Assembly (NCBI RefSeq): GCF_003268675.1
Contig: NZ_CP029378.1
Span: 1,364,001-1,428,000 of the forward strand
DNA: 64,000 nt
Source: Streptomyces bacillaris
GTDB lineage: Bacteria; Actinomycetota; Actinomycetes; Streptomycetales; Streptomycetaceae
Reading direction: 5' to 3'
The notes beneath the pieces are model-generated. The model searched no databases. It saw only the letters and a program-made list of their open reading frames with translations, and had not been told where the DNA came from. Below, piece by piece: positions 28,348 through 37,001 of the stretch; the first letter of the stretch is position 1; each line of letters begins with the position of its first letter. The translations under genes and the position numbers were made by a program.

Positions 28348-29168
28348 ATGCGTGATGATCTTGTTCCGAGCGACCTGTGGGAGCGGCTGGCCCCGCTGCT
28401 GCCGCCCGCTCCCGAACGGCGCCGTCGGCATCCCGGGCGGCTTCGCGTTCCGGACCGGACGGCTCTCGCCGGCATCTTGTACGTCCTTCGGACTGGCGTC
28501 GCCTGGCGCGATGTCCCAGCCGAGACCGTGGGCTGCTCCGGAATCACGGCCTGGCGTCAGCTTCGGGATTGGACCGAGGCCGGTGTCTGGCCACGCCTGC
28601 ACGCCGCCCTGCTGGCCGAGCTTCGCCGCGCGGACCTGCTGGACCTGGATGACTGCGCCGTGGACGGATCACACGTCCGGGCCGTCAAAGGGGGGATCAC
28701 GTCGGCCCGTCGCCCGTCGACCGCGCTCGTCCCGGTTCCAAGCACCACCTGATCGTCGACCGGCACGGAACCCCGCTTGCGGTAACACTCACCGGCGGAA
28801 ACCGGCACGACGTCACCCAGCTCCTGCCGCTGATGGACGCGGTCCCACCGATCCGGGGGCTGCGCGGACGTCCCCGCCGCAAGCCCCGGCGGCTGTACGC
28901 CGACCGGGGCTACGACTTCGACAAGTACCGCCGCCTGCTGTGGAATCGCGGCATCAAACCCATGATCGCCCGACGCGGAGTCGCCCACGGCTCCGGACTG
29001 GGCAAGGTGCGCTGGGTGGTCGAGCGCACCTTCGCCTGGCTGCACCAGTTCAAACGGCTCCGCACCCGCTACGAACGACGCGCCGATCTCCACCAGGGAC
29101 TGCTCGAACTGGCCTGCACGATCATCTGTTTGCGACGCCTTCGAAAGGCTCTCCGCCCTCAGCAGTAG
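28348..29168 (+). CDS. IS5-type DDE transposase, two frames joined by -1 frameshifting
   Basis: Frame 1 starts at ATG 28348 (MRDDLVPSDLWERLAPLLPP) and carries the DUF4096-like N-terminus and the first catalytic D in DDCAVDGSHVRAVKGG. At 28687-28695 the run AAAGGGGGG allows a -1 shift from VKGG into DHVGPSPVDRARPGSKHHLIVDRHG. That frame continues to LYADRGYDFDKY (second D) and GLGKVRWVVERTFAWLHQFKRL (E), ending 29166-29168. Without the shift frame 1 stops at 28750-28752. Such slippery runs are usual in this IS group, so the transposase may be active. Confidence 0.85.
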
Positions 29169-29179
29169 GATCCCGGCGC

Positions 29180-29926
29180 ATGACGTCCCCTGTGCACGGC
29201 GACTCCGAGTCGCAGCGTCAAGAACTTCCTGCCGAACCCGGCGCCGCCGAGGGCGACGACACGCTGATCGACATGCTGTGTACTCGCGCGTGGGACCCGG
29301 GCCGTCGGTTCGATACGGCACCAGTCCCACGCTCGTGGATCAAGGAACACTTCGGCCCGGAACACCTGGAGCACATTCGGAGCCGGACGGTCGGCTCCAG
29401 CAGCAACGGAATGATCGTGCTCAAGTCGCAAGCCGAGGAGGTGGCGGCCTACTTCGCTGACGCTCCGCGCGGACCGCTGTTTCCGCCGGTCACGCCATCT
29501 GAAGTTGAAGCCGCCGAGGACATCATCGGGCGTCCGCTGCCAACCCTTCTTCGGAGGATGTACACCGAAGTAGGCGACGGCGGCTTCGGGCCCGACGGCG
29601 GTCTGGCCTCGCTCACCGACGGTCGTCGTGCGCCGGGGGACCTGATCGACTGGCCCTGTTCGATCACCCGGCACGAACGCGACTGCGCGGCGGGGCTGCC
29701 CGGATCATGGCTGTACCTGGCGCCGGGCGGCTGCACGATGCAGTGGCATCTGTCATTGCTCGCAGTCGGCAACCCCGTGCTGCTCTACGACGCAGACGGC
29801 TGGGTGCCAAGCTGGGGCGAGGACCCCCATGACGGCCTGCGCCACGCGACCGGATCACTGCGGCAATGGGTGGGGACCTGGGCCAATGGCGGCGATGTCT
29901 GGGCCGAAGCACTCAGCCTCCCGTAA
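29180..29926 (+). CDS. SMI1/KNR4 (SUKH)-family protein carried by the IS5-type element
   Basis: A 248-aa protein starting 11 bases after the transposase stop and lying inside the terminal repeats. The SMI1/KNR4 signature spans roughly residues 95-200: VTPSEVEAAEDIIGRPLPTLLRRMYTEVGDGGFGPDGG, with SWLYLAPGGCTMQWHLSLL and LLYDADGW after it. SUKH proteins often act as immunity proteins against contact-dependent or polymorphic toxins. No toxin gene is adjacent, so an orphan immunity or unrelated binding role is possible. AGGA precedes ATG 29180. Confidence 0.85.
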   Translation: MTSPVHGDSESQRQELPAEPGAAEGDDTLIDMLCTRAWDPGRRFDTAPVPRSWIKEHFGPEHLEHIRSRTVGSSSNGMIVLKSQAEEVAAYFADAPRGPLFPPVTPSEVEAAEDIIGRPLPTLLRRMYTEVGDGGFGPDGGLASLTDGRRAPGDLIDWPCSITRHERDCAAGLPGSWLYLAPGGCTMQWHLSLLAVGNPVLLYDADGWVPSWGEDPHDGLRHATGSLRQWVGTWANGGDVWAEALSLP

Positions 29927-30037
29927 CCGATACACAGAGCTGCACTCGGCTTCGCTCAGCAGCCTCGTCATTCTGAAACGATCAGTAAGCCCCTTGGGTG
30001 GTGGCGGAACAGCCGTCGCTCGGATACCGGTGATGGC

Positions 30038-31066
30038 TCACTGCTGGGGCGCCGGTGCTGTGGATCCTCTCGGCGTGAGGGAGGGGGTGGGGACCTGGAG
30101 CGATTCGATGTGTGTGCCCTCGATCAGGGAGAAGAGGGTACGGGTCACCTCCGCACCGAAGTGGTGGACGTCGTGGCTCATGGCCGACAGCGTGGGGTGG
30201 GTGATCCTGCACAGTTGGGAGTCGTCCCAGGCGAGCAGGGAGACGTCGTCCGGGACGACGAAGCCCATCTCCGCCGCGACGCCCGCGCCCGCGACCGCCA
30301 TGATGTCGTTGTCGTAGATGATGGCTGTCGGGCGGTTCGCCCCCAGGAGGAGGGATCGTGTCGCGCGTGCGCCCTCCCTCTCGTCGAAACCGGTCGCCGT
30401 CTGACGTCCCTCCTCCAGCCCCAACTCGCGCACGGTCGAGGCGAAAGCCGCTGCCCTGATCGCGCTGTGCCCGAACCTGGCCGGACCGCCCACCCGTGCC
30501 AGTCGCCGGTGGCCCAGAGCGGCAAGGTAGCGGACGGCCTCGGCCGTCGCCGTGGCATCGTCCGTCCATACCGCGGGAAAGGAACCGGTCAGCGACGGGT
30601 GCCCCACGGCCACCGCGGGCAGACCGATGGCCTGGAGCGCCGGAACCCGTGGATCGTCGTCCTCGAAGTCGACCAGAATGGCTCCGGCGATCGTCTGACT
30701 GCGCCACCAGGTCTTGTGCAGCTCGATCTCCTCTTCGACATCGCGCACCAGCCTCAGCAGCAGCGAGCACGACCGATCGGCCAGGACACTCTCGATTCCG
30801 GAGATGAAGTCCATGTAGAACGGTTCGAGTCCCAGCAGCCGGGCGGGGCGGCACAGGGCCAGGCCGACGATGTCGACTCGCTGGCTGGAGAGGCTGCGAG
30901 CTGTCTGGTTCGGCGCCCAGCCGAGATCCCGGGCGGCTTCGAAGATGCGCTCGCGCGTCGCTTCGGAGACACCCGGTTTACGGTTGAACGCCAGGGAAAC
31001 CGCACCTTTGGAGACTCCGGCGCGGGCCGCGACGTCCTTGATGGTGATGCGGGCAGGGCTGTTCAC
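30038..31066 (-). CDS. LacI-family transcriptional regulator
   Basis: A 342-aa repressor. The N-terminal HTH and hinge are clear (ITIKDVAARAGVSKGAVSLAFNRKPGVSEATRERIFEAARDLGWAPNQTARSL), followed by a periplasmic-binding-fold effector domain (GLPAVAVGHP, YLAALGHRRLARVGGP, AIIYDNDIMAVAGAGVAAEMG, DDVSLLAWDDSQL). The GTG start at 31066 overlaps the GH2 stop as GTGA, so the two genes are translationally coupled. It probably responds to a manno-oligosaccharide or mannose derivative and binds the palindromes in this locus; both points are inference. Confidence 0.93.
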   Translation of the reverse strand: MNSPARITIKDVAARAGVSKGAVSLAFNRKPGVSEATRERIFEAARDLGWAPNQTARSLSSQRVDIVGLALCRPARLLGLEPFYMDFISGIESVLADRSCSLLLRLVRDVEEEIELHKTWWRSQTIAGAILVDFEDDDPRVPALQAIGLPAVAVGHPSLTGSFPAVWTDDATATAEAVRYLAALGHRRLARVGGPARFGHSAIRAAAFASTVRELGLEEGRQTATGFDEREGARATRSLLLGANRPTAIIYDNDIMAVAGAGVAAEMGFVVPDDVSLLAWDDSQLCRITHPTLSAMSHDVHHFGAEVTRTLFSLIEGTHIESLQVPTPSLTPRGSTAPAPQQ

Positions 31067-33462
31067 TTCGTATCCGCGCAGAACAGGGCGGCCCGTACAT
31101 CGTCCATCGTCACGCTGCCGCAGCCGTCGACGCGGATCCGGGTCCGCTCGCCGGGCAGCAGTGTGGTGAGGCCCCGGTCGGCGCGGGCATCGGGGCCAAG
31201 CCTGTCGGCCTGGAGAAGGAGATCCCTGACAAGGGTATGCGCGTTCACCACGACGTCGACCTTACCGCCGTCGCCGGCGACGGGTTCCAGGATGACGTCG
31301 TAGTCGGGCCGTACGTAGGAGAACTCCTTGTCGGGGACCGGAAAGTGCAGGGCGCGCAGACCGTCCGCGTCGGCCACGAGGAACTCCTTGGCGGAGTGCT
31401 TCTCGGGCACCAGTCCGGGCGCGGTCGAGAGGCGCAGGACGGAACGCGCGGCGACCACCACCTCCTGCGTGCTGCGGCCGAGAGGCGTCCCGTCCGCCTC
31501 CATGCGGCGCAGGTCCACCGCGGTGCGCCACTCGGCGGCGGACTGGTTGACGAGGGCGAGGACCAGCCCCTCCTCAGCGGGTTGCAGGGTCAGGAGCCGG
31601 TCGGCGTAGACACGGCGCAGCTCGTGGTGGAGCGGCTTGGGGCGGCCGTCGCCGTCGATCGCGGCCCAGGAGCTCACCGGCCAGCAGTCGTTGAGCTGCC
31701 AGACCACGGTGCCCGAGCAGGCGGGCCAGTGGGAGCGCCAGTGCTCGATGCCCGCGGCGACAGCTCGGGCCTGGACGACCTGCGTCAGGTAGTGCCAGCG
31801 GTCGAAGTTGCCGTCGGGGAGGGCGAAGTGACGCGCGACACCGCGGTTGAGCTTGTCGTTGCCCTCCTCGGCCTTCTGATGATGCAGCATCCCGGCGGAG
31901 TCGGGGGCCAATACCCCGTCGGTGAGCGCACGGCGGAGCGTGGCCATGGCGGGCGGAGCCTGCCAGCCGAACTCGGCGACGAACCGAGGGACGTTCGCAC
32001 GGTACTCGGCGTAGTCCTGGCGGTTCCAGACCTCCCAGGAGTGGTACGTGCCGTGGTCGGGGTCGTTGGGGTGGTGGTCCCATGATCCGGACCACGGGCT
32101 GCCCGCGGTGTAGGGGCGGGTGGGGTCGAGTTCCGCGACCAGGCGGGGCAGCAGGCCCAGGTAGTAGCCCTCGCCCCAGGAGTCCCCCGCGAGACCGGGC
32201 TCCCAGTCCCAGTCGCGGAAGCCCCAGAGGTTCTCGTTGTTCCCGTTCCAGAGGACCAGGCTGGGGTGCGGCATGAGTCGGACAACGTTGTCACGGGCTT
32301 CGGCCTCGACCTCTCCCCGTAGCGGTTGCTCCTCCGGGTAGGCGGCGCAGGCGAAGAGGAAGTCCTGCCAGACCATCAGCCCGAGCTCGTCGCAGACGTC
32401 GTAGAACGCGTCGTCCTCGTAGATGCCGCCGCCCCAGATGCGCACGAGGTCGACGTTGGCTTCGACCGCCTGGCTCAGTCGGGTGCGGTAGCGCGCGGGG
32501 GACACGCGGGAGGGGAACACGTCGTCGGGGATCCAGTTGACGCCCCGGGCGAAAACGCGCTCCCCGTTCACGACGAGGGTGAAGCCGGAGCCCCGCGCGT
32601 CGGGCGCCCGGTCCAGTTCGATGGTGCGGAAGCCGATGCGCCGGTGCCAGGCGTCCAGTCGCCCGCCCTCGTCGGACAGGGTGACGTCGAGGTCGTACAG
32701 CGGCTGGTCCCCGTACCCGCGTGGCCACCAGAGCCGCGGTTCGTCGACCGTCAGGCGCAGTACGGCCGTCTCCCCCTCGAAGCGGACCTCCGCGTGCTCC
32801 CCGGCGACCGTGGCGCGCGCCAGCAGACTCCTGCCCGCGCCGCGGTCCGTGCGCTCCACCCGGAGCCGGATCTCCACGCTCCCCGCGCCTTCGTCGACGG
32901 TGACCAGCGGGTGCACGGCGGCAAGTCGCGCCGTCGACCAGTGCTCCAGCCGCACGGGGCGCCAGATGCCCGCGGTGACGAGCGTCGGCCCCCAGTCCCA
33001 GCCGAAGCTGGAGGCCATTTTGCGGATGTACTGGAACGGTTCGGGATAGACGTTGGGCCGGTCTCCCGTCACCGCCCGGACCGCATCCGCCTCCTCGTAG
33101 GCGGAGGCGAAGTGCACCTCCAGTCGGCCGGCCACCCCGGTGACGTCGAACCTGTAGGAGCGGTGCATGTTGCGGGTGGTGCCGATCTCGCGGCCGTCGA
33201 ACGTGATCCGTGCGGCGGTGTCCAAGCCGTCGAAGACCAAGTCGGTTCGCTCGTGCCCGCTGTCGTGCGCGACGTCGGCGACGTAGGACCACGCCCGCCG
33301 GCCCACCCAGGCCACCTCGATCTCATTGAGGTCGAGGAAGGGGTCCGGAATGATCCCGGCGGCCAGCAGATCAGTGTGGACACAGCCGGGGACCCGGGCC
33401 GGCAGCAGATCGTGGTCGTAGCGCAGGCTCCAGCCGTCGGTGAGCTGGGTGACGTCCTTCAT
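31063..33462 (-). CDS. GH2-family beta-mannosidase
   Basis: A 799-aa cytoplasmic enzyme that releases mannose from the non-reducing end of beta-manno-oligosaccharides. Starting MKDVTQLTDGWSLRYDHD, it has the N-terminal jelly roll (PGCVHTDLLAAGIIPDPF), Ig-like domains (PRLWWPRGYGDQPLYDLDV) and a TIM barrel: ARGVNWIPDDVFPSR, VDLVRIWGGGIYEDDAFYD, acid/base Glu in LWNGNNENLWG, nucleophile Glu in FVAEFGWQAPP. These fit GH2 mannosidases rather than beta-galactosidases. ATG 33462 has GGAG upstream and matches the family start. It is divergent from the ABC operon and coupled to the LacI gene. Confidence 0.93.
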   Translation of the reverse strand: MKDVTQLTDGWSLRYDHDLLPARVPGCVHTDLLAAGIIPDPFLDLNEIEVAWVGRRAWSYVADVAHDSGHERTDLVFDGLDTAARITFDGREIGTTRNMHRSYRFDVTGVAGRLEVHFASAYEEADAVRAVTGDRPNVYPEPFQYIRKMASSFGWDWGPTLVTAGIWRPVRLEHWSTARLAAVHPLVTVDEGAGSVEIRLRVERTDRGAGRSLLARATVAGEHAEVRFEGETAVLRLTVDEPRLWWPRGYGDQPLYDLDVTLSDEGGRLDAWHRRIGFRTIELDRAPDARGSGFTLVVNGERVFARGVNWIPDDVFPSRVSPARYRTRLSQAVEANVDLVRIWGGGIYEDDAFYDVCDELGLMVWQDFLFACAAYPEEQPLRGEVEAEARDNVVRLMPHPSLVLWNGNNENLWGFRDWDWEPGLAGDSWGEGYYLGLLPRLVAELDPTRPYTAGSPWSGSWDHHPNDPDHGTYHSWEVWNRQDYAEYRANVPRFVAEFGWQAPPAMATLRRALTDGVLAPDSAGMLHHQKAEEGNDKLNRGVARHFALPDGNFDRWHYLTQVVQARAVAAGIEHWRSHWPACSGTVVWQLNDCWPVSSWAAIDGDGRPKPLHHELRRVYADRLLTLQPAEEGLVLALVNQSAAEWRTAVDLRRMEADGTPLGRSTQEVVVAARSVLRLSTAPGLVPEKHSAKEFLVADADGLRALHFPVPDKEFSYVRPDYDVILEPVAGDGGKVDVVVNAHTLVRDLLLQADRLGPDARADRGLTTLLPGERTRIRVDGCGSVTMDDVRAALFCADTK
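32280..32293. promoter_or_regulatory. Intragenic palindrome identical to the ROK operator core
   Basis: GGACAACGTTGTCA inside the GH2 coding region has the same perfect 12-bp core GACAACGTTGTC as 25282-25293. It may be a repression or roadblock site, or a chance match. Confidence 0.4.
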
Positions 33463-33543
33463 GTGCGGCTCCAATCGCCCGAATTCGCGCGGTCTCAAAT
33501 GGATGACGGCACACAACCTAACCTGCAGTTCGATCACTGTCCA

Positions 33544-33663
33544 TAAACCGGTCTAGTCACGAATACGTAACACAGGGCGAGCCCAGGAGCCGGATCCGCC
33601 CCACTATCGCAGCACAAGGTAACGATTGGACATCGTCACGGAAATGAGAGCTTTACCGGTTCA
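33544..33663. promoter_or_regulatory. Two putative LacI-type operators in the GH2 / ABC divergent promoter region
   Basis: TAAACCGGTCTA (33544-33555) and TTTACCGGTTCA (33652-33663) resemble the TAAACCAGTTTA palindrome upstream of the ROK gene, giving a consensus near TAAACCGGTTTA. The first lies 82 bases upstream of GH2; the second lies 66 bases upstream of the binding-protein gene. This placement fits coordinated control of both transcripts. Confidence 0.6.
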
Positions 33664-33728
33664 CATCGTCCTGCCATAGTGCCAACATCCCACCGCAGAC
33701 CCGAGCCGCCATCTAAGGAGTTGGGCAC

Positions 33729-35048
33729 ATGGGGAACACGAAGTCGCTTACGAGTGCGCTGCTGGCCGTCGCAGCACTCGCCGTGACCGGTTGCAGCGGC
33801 GGCGGCGCTCCGTCGACCGAAACGGCCACGGCGCCCGCCGATCCGGGCAAGGCGACCGGCTCCATCACGGTCCTCACCCAGCGCACGGACCTGGTCCAGA
33901 GCGGGGCCATGGACGCCTACGCGTCGGAGTTCAACAAGGTCTACCCCAAGGTCAAGGTCAAGTTCGAGGGGCTGACCGACTACGAGGGCGAAGTCAAGAT
34001 CCGGATGAACACGGAGAACTACGGGGACGTTCTCATGATCCCGGCCTCCGTCGCCAAGAACGACTATCCCAAGTTCTTCGCCCCCCTCGGCACGTCCATC
34101 AGAATGGCGGACAGGTACCGCTTCAGCGACAAGTCCGCCGTGGGCAACAAGGTCTACGGCATAGCCCAGTTCGGCACCGCCAACGGCTTCGTCTACAACA
34201 AAGCCCTGTGGAAGAAGGCAGGCATCACCGCCTGGCCCACCACGCCGGACGAGTTCCTCGCCGGACTGGAGGCGATCAAGACCAAGACCGGCGCGACCTC
34301 GTACTACACCAACTTCAAGGACGGCTGGCCGCTGGTCCAGTGGACCACCAACATCGGTTCGGTCACCTGCGACGAGAACGCGACCAACAAGCTCGCCGGC
34401 CCCTCTTCCCCGTGGAAGCAGGGAAGCGAACTCCAGGTGATCGACACCCTGCTGCACGACATCGTCAAGAGGAAGCTGTCGGAGAAGGACCCCAGCACCA
34501 CCAACTGGGAGGCTTCCAAGACCAAGCTCGCCAAGGGCGAGATCGGCTCCATGATGGTGGGCTCCTGGTCCATCACCCAGATGCAGGACGCCGCCGAGAA
34601 GGCGGGCAGGAACCCGGCCGACATCGGCTACATGCCCCTCCCGGTCCTGAAGGGCGACGGCCACTGCGCCACGCTCGTCTCCGACTACCAGCAAGCCGTC
34701 AACGTCCACTCCGAGCACAAGGAGGCGGCCCGCGCATGGATCGACTGGTTCACCGAGAAGTCGGGCTACTCCACCGAGGAAGGGGCCGTCCCCACCCTCA
34801 AGTCGGCCCCCATGCCCTCCACTCTCAAGGACTTCGTTGACAACGATGTCACCTTCACGGAGCGCTCGGAGACGGAAACCGGCAAGGTCAACGACATCGA
34901 CAACGCCGCCGAGATCGGACTGAACAAGCCCGACTACCGCCAGAAGCTGATCGACATCGCCCGCGGAGCGCAGAAGGGCAGCCTCGACGACTACTTCACC
35001 GAGCTGAACAAGCGGTGGGACGAGGCAGCGAAGTCCGTCGGGTCCTGA
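33729..35048 (+). CDS. ABC sugar transporter substrate-binding lipoprotein
   Basis: A 439-aa extracytoplasmic binding protein (family 1). The lipoprotein signal is clear: KSLTSALLAVAALAVTGCSGGG, with lipobox VTGC (Cys22). The mature part has SBP_bac_1 hallmarks (ITVLTQRTDLVQSG, FNKVYPKVKVKFEGLTDYEGEVKIRM, GIAQFGTANGFVYNKALWKKAGI). AAGGAG precedes ATG 33729. First gene of the operon with two permeases. In this locus the ligand is probably a manno-oligosaccharide. Confidence 0.93.
   Translation: MGNTKSLTSALLAVAALAVTGCSGGGAPSTETATAPADPGKATGSITVLTQRTDLVQSGAMDAYASEFNKVYPKVKVKFEGLTDYEGEVKIRMNTENYGDVLMIPASVAKNDYPKFFAPLGTSIRMADRYRFSDKSAVGNKVYGIAQFGTANGFVYNKALWKKAGITAWPTTPDEFLAGLEAIKTKTGATSYYTNFKDGWPLVQWTTNIGSVTCDENATNKLAGPSSPWKQGSELQVIDTLLHDIVKRKLSEKDPSTTNWEASKTKLAKGEIGSMMVGSWSITQMQDAAEKAGRNPADIGYMPLPVLKGDGHCATLVSDYQQAVNVHSEHKEAARAWIDWFTEKSGYSTEEGAVPTLKSAPMPSTLKDFVDNDVTFTERSETETGKVNDIDNAAEIGLNKPDYRQKLIDIARGAQKGSLDDYFTELNKRWDEAAKSVGS
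34838..34851. promoter_or_regulatory. Intragenic near-palindrome TGACAACGATGTCA
   Basis: One base from the perfect palindrome TGACAACGTTGTCA, located near the 3' end of the binding-protein gene, ~300 bases upstream of the first permease. It could be an internal operator or chance. Confidence 0.3.
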
Positions 35049-35135
35049 ATCGGCGAGGGGGCGCCGGCCCAGGAAAGAGGCCGGGGCCCCCTCCCCCGTA
35101 CAAGGAATCGAGACGCGGATGACGAAAGGTCTGAT

Positions 35136-36104
35136 ATGACCAGAACGACCGAGGCGGGCGAGAAGACGCACCGCGCCGCGCCCGCACGGCGCAGGACGAC
35201 CGCCGCCAGCCGCACCGGACCGTCACACCGGTCGCCGGGACAGCTGCTGCGCCGCGCGACGCCCTGGCTCTTCCTGGTGGCGCCGCTGGCCCTGCTGATC
35301 ACGTTCACCTACGTCCCCGTGGCGAACATGATCTATTACAGCTTCACCGACTGGGACGGCATCAGCCCCGACCGCAACTTCACCGGGTCGGACAACTACG
35401 TCCAGATCTTCACCCGGCCCGAACTGTTCCGCGTCTTCTTCGTCAGCCTCTACTACCTGGCTGCATCCGGCCTACAGATCGCCGTCGCCCTGTACTTCGC
35501 CACGGTGCTCAGCTTCAACCTGTGGTTCCGCAACCTGTTCAAGGGTCTGCTCTTCTTCCCCTACCTCATCAACGGCGTGGCGATCGGATTCGTCTTCCTG
35601 TACTTCTTCCAGGACGGGGGCACCCTCGACTCGGTCCTGTCCTGGATGGGAGCAGAGACCGACCACGCGTGGCTGGGTGACCCGGCCTCGGCCAACACCT
35701 CGCTCGCCGGCGTCTCCGTCTGGCGCTTCACCGGCCTGAACTTCGTCCTGTTCCTCGGCGCCATCCAGTCGATCCCCGGCGAACTCTACGAAGCCGCGCA
35801 ACTGGACGGCGCGACTCGTTGGCAGCAGTTCCGCCACATCATCGCCCCCAGCATCAAACCCATCCTCAGCCTGAGCATCATTCTGGCGGTCTCCGGCTCA
35901 CTCGCCGTCTTCGAGATCCCTTACATCATGACCGGCGGCGCGACCGGAACGTCGACGTTCGTCATCCAGACGGTGAAGCTCGCGTTCCAGTTCAACAAGA
36001 CCGGGCTGGCCTCCGCGGCGGCCGTCGTGCTCCTGCTGATCATTCTGCTGATCACCTGGGTCCAGCGCCGGCTCGTGCCTGACGACAAGGTGGACCTCGT
36101 ATGA
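35136..36104 (+). CDS. ABC sugar transporter permease 1 (MalF type)
   Basis: A 322-aa inner-membrane permease with a basic, Arg-rich N-terminal tail (~40 residues) and about six transmembrane helices (first near PWLFLVAPLALLITFTYVPV). The cytoplasmic coupling motif EAAQLDGATRWQQFRHIIAPSIKP matches EAAxxDGAxxxxxFxxIxxP. Its last bases overlap the second permease (ATGA). It starts 87 bases after the binding-protein stop. No ATPase gene is present; streptomycetes commonly share MsiK among such importers. Confidence 0.93.
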   Translation: MTRTTEAGEKTHRAAPARRRTTAASRTGPSHRSPGQLLRRATPWLFLVAPLALLITFTYVPVANMIYYSFTDWDGISPDRNFTGSDNYVQIFTRPELFRVFFVSLYYLAASGLQIAVALYFATVLSFNLWFRNLFKGLLFFPYLINGVAIGFVFLYFFQDGGTLDSVLSWMGAETDHAWLGDPASANTSLAGVSVWRFTGLNFVLFLGAIQSIPGELYEAAQLDGATRWQQFRHIIAPSIKPILSLSIILAVSGSLAVFEIPYIMTGGATGTSTFVIQTVKLAFQFNKTGLASAAAVVLLLIILLITWVQRRLVPDDKVDLV

Positions 36105-36973
36105 CCACGGCCCAGCTGACCACCTCCCCCTCGCGCCGTTCCGTCCGGCTACGCGGCCGGCTCGGGCAGGCGCTCGTCTACCTCTCGCTCGTCATCGCCT
36201 CGCTGGTGGTGCTGCTCCCCCTCGCCGTCGTCCTCCTCACCTCACTGAAGACATCCGAGGAGGCTGCCGAGAGCAACGCGCTGTCGCTCCCGGGCAGCTG
36301 GCTGAACTTCGACAACTACGCGACCGCGTTCTCCGACGGTCATATGCTCACGGCCTTCGGGAACACGGCGTTCATCCTGCTGTTCTCGATCACCGGCACC
36401 GTGCTCATCGGTTCGATGACGGCATACGCCATCGACCGCTTCCACTTCCGGGCGAAGAAGCTCGTCATGGGCCTCTTCCTCATAGCCACCCTCGTTCCCG
36501 GGGTGACCACACAGGTCGCGACCTTCCAGGTCATCAACGGCTTCGGGCTGTTCGACACACGGTGGGCCCCGATCCTGCTCTACATGGGCACCGACATCGT
36601 CTCGATCTACATCTTCCTGCAGTTCATCCGCGGCATCCCGGTCTCCCTCGACGAAGCCGCGCGGCTGGACGGGGCCAACGCGTTCACCGTCTACCGCAAG
36701 ATCATCCTGCCGCTGCTCAAGCCGGCGATCGCCACCGTCGTGATCATCAAGGGGATCACCGTCTACAACGACTTCTACATCCCCTTCCTCTACATGCCCT
36801 CTCAGGAGCTCGGCACGATCTCCACCGCCCTGTTCCGCTTCAAGGGCCCCTTCGGGGCCCACTGGGAGAACATCTCGGCGGGAGCCGTCCTGGTCATCGT
36901 TCCGACCCTGATCGCGTTTCTCTTCCTCCAGCGCTACATCTACAACGGCTTCGCCCAGGGCGCGACCAAGTAG
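36101..36973 (+). CDS. ABC sugar transporter permease 2 (MalG type)
   Basis: A 290-aa membrane permease with about six helices (LVYLSLVIASLVVLLPLAVVLLTSLK first) and the coupling motif DEAARLDGANAFTVYRKIILPLLKP. It ends with the usual LQRYIYNGFAQGATK. Start ATG 36101 overlaps the stop of permease 1. A short hairpin follows at 36984-37001. It forms the translocation pore with permease 1. Confidence 0.93.
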   Translation: MTTAQLTTSPSRRSVRLRGRLGQALVYLSLVIASLVVLLPLAVVLLTSLKTSEEAAESNALSLPGSWLNFDNYATAFSDGHMLTAFGNTAFILLFSITGTVLIGSMTAYAIDRFHFRAKKLVMGLFLIATLVPGVTTQVATFQVINGFGLFDTRWAPILLYMGTDIVSIYIFLQFIRGIPVSLDEAARLDGANAFTVYRKIILPLLKPAIATVVIIKGITVYNDFYIPFLYMPSQELGTISTALFRFKGPFGAHWENISAGAVLVIVPTLIAFLFLQRYIYNGFAQGATK

Positions 36974-36983
36974 CAGGGGACCG

Positions 36984-37001
36984 GCCGGCGTTCTCGCCGG
37001 C
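36984..37001 (+). terminator. Short hairpin after the ABC operon
   Basis: A perfect 7-bp stem GCCGGCG / CGCCGGC with a TTCT tetraloop, 10 bases beyond the permease 2 stop. Weak by length but well placed. Confidence 0.55.

Larger units (their letters stand above)
28279..29985 (+). mobile_element. IS5-family element (IS427/IS1031-like) with a passenger gene
   Basis: Perfect 17-bp terminal repeats CTGATCGTTTCAGAATG (left end; complement ending at 29985) and a TAA target duplication (28276-28278 and 29986-29988) define a 1,707-bp unit. It holds a frameshifted-type transposase and, on the same strand, an SMI1/KNR4-like gene. IS5 elements of this group are normally under 1 kb, so about 800 bases are cargo. 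Confidence 0.88.
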
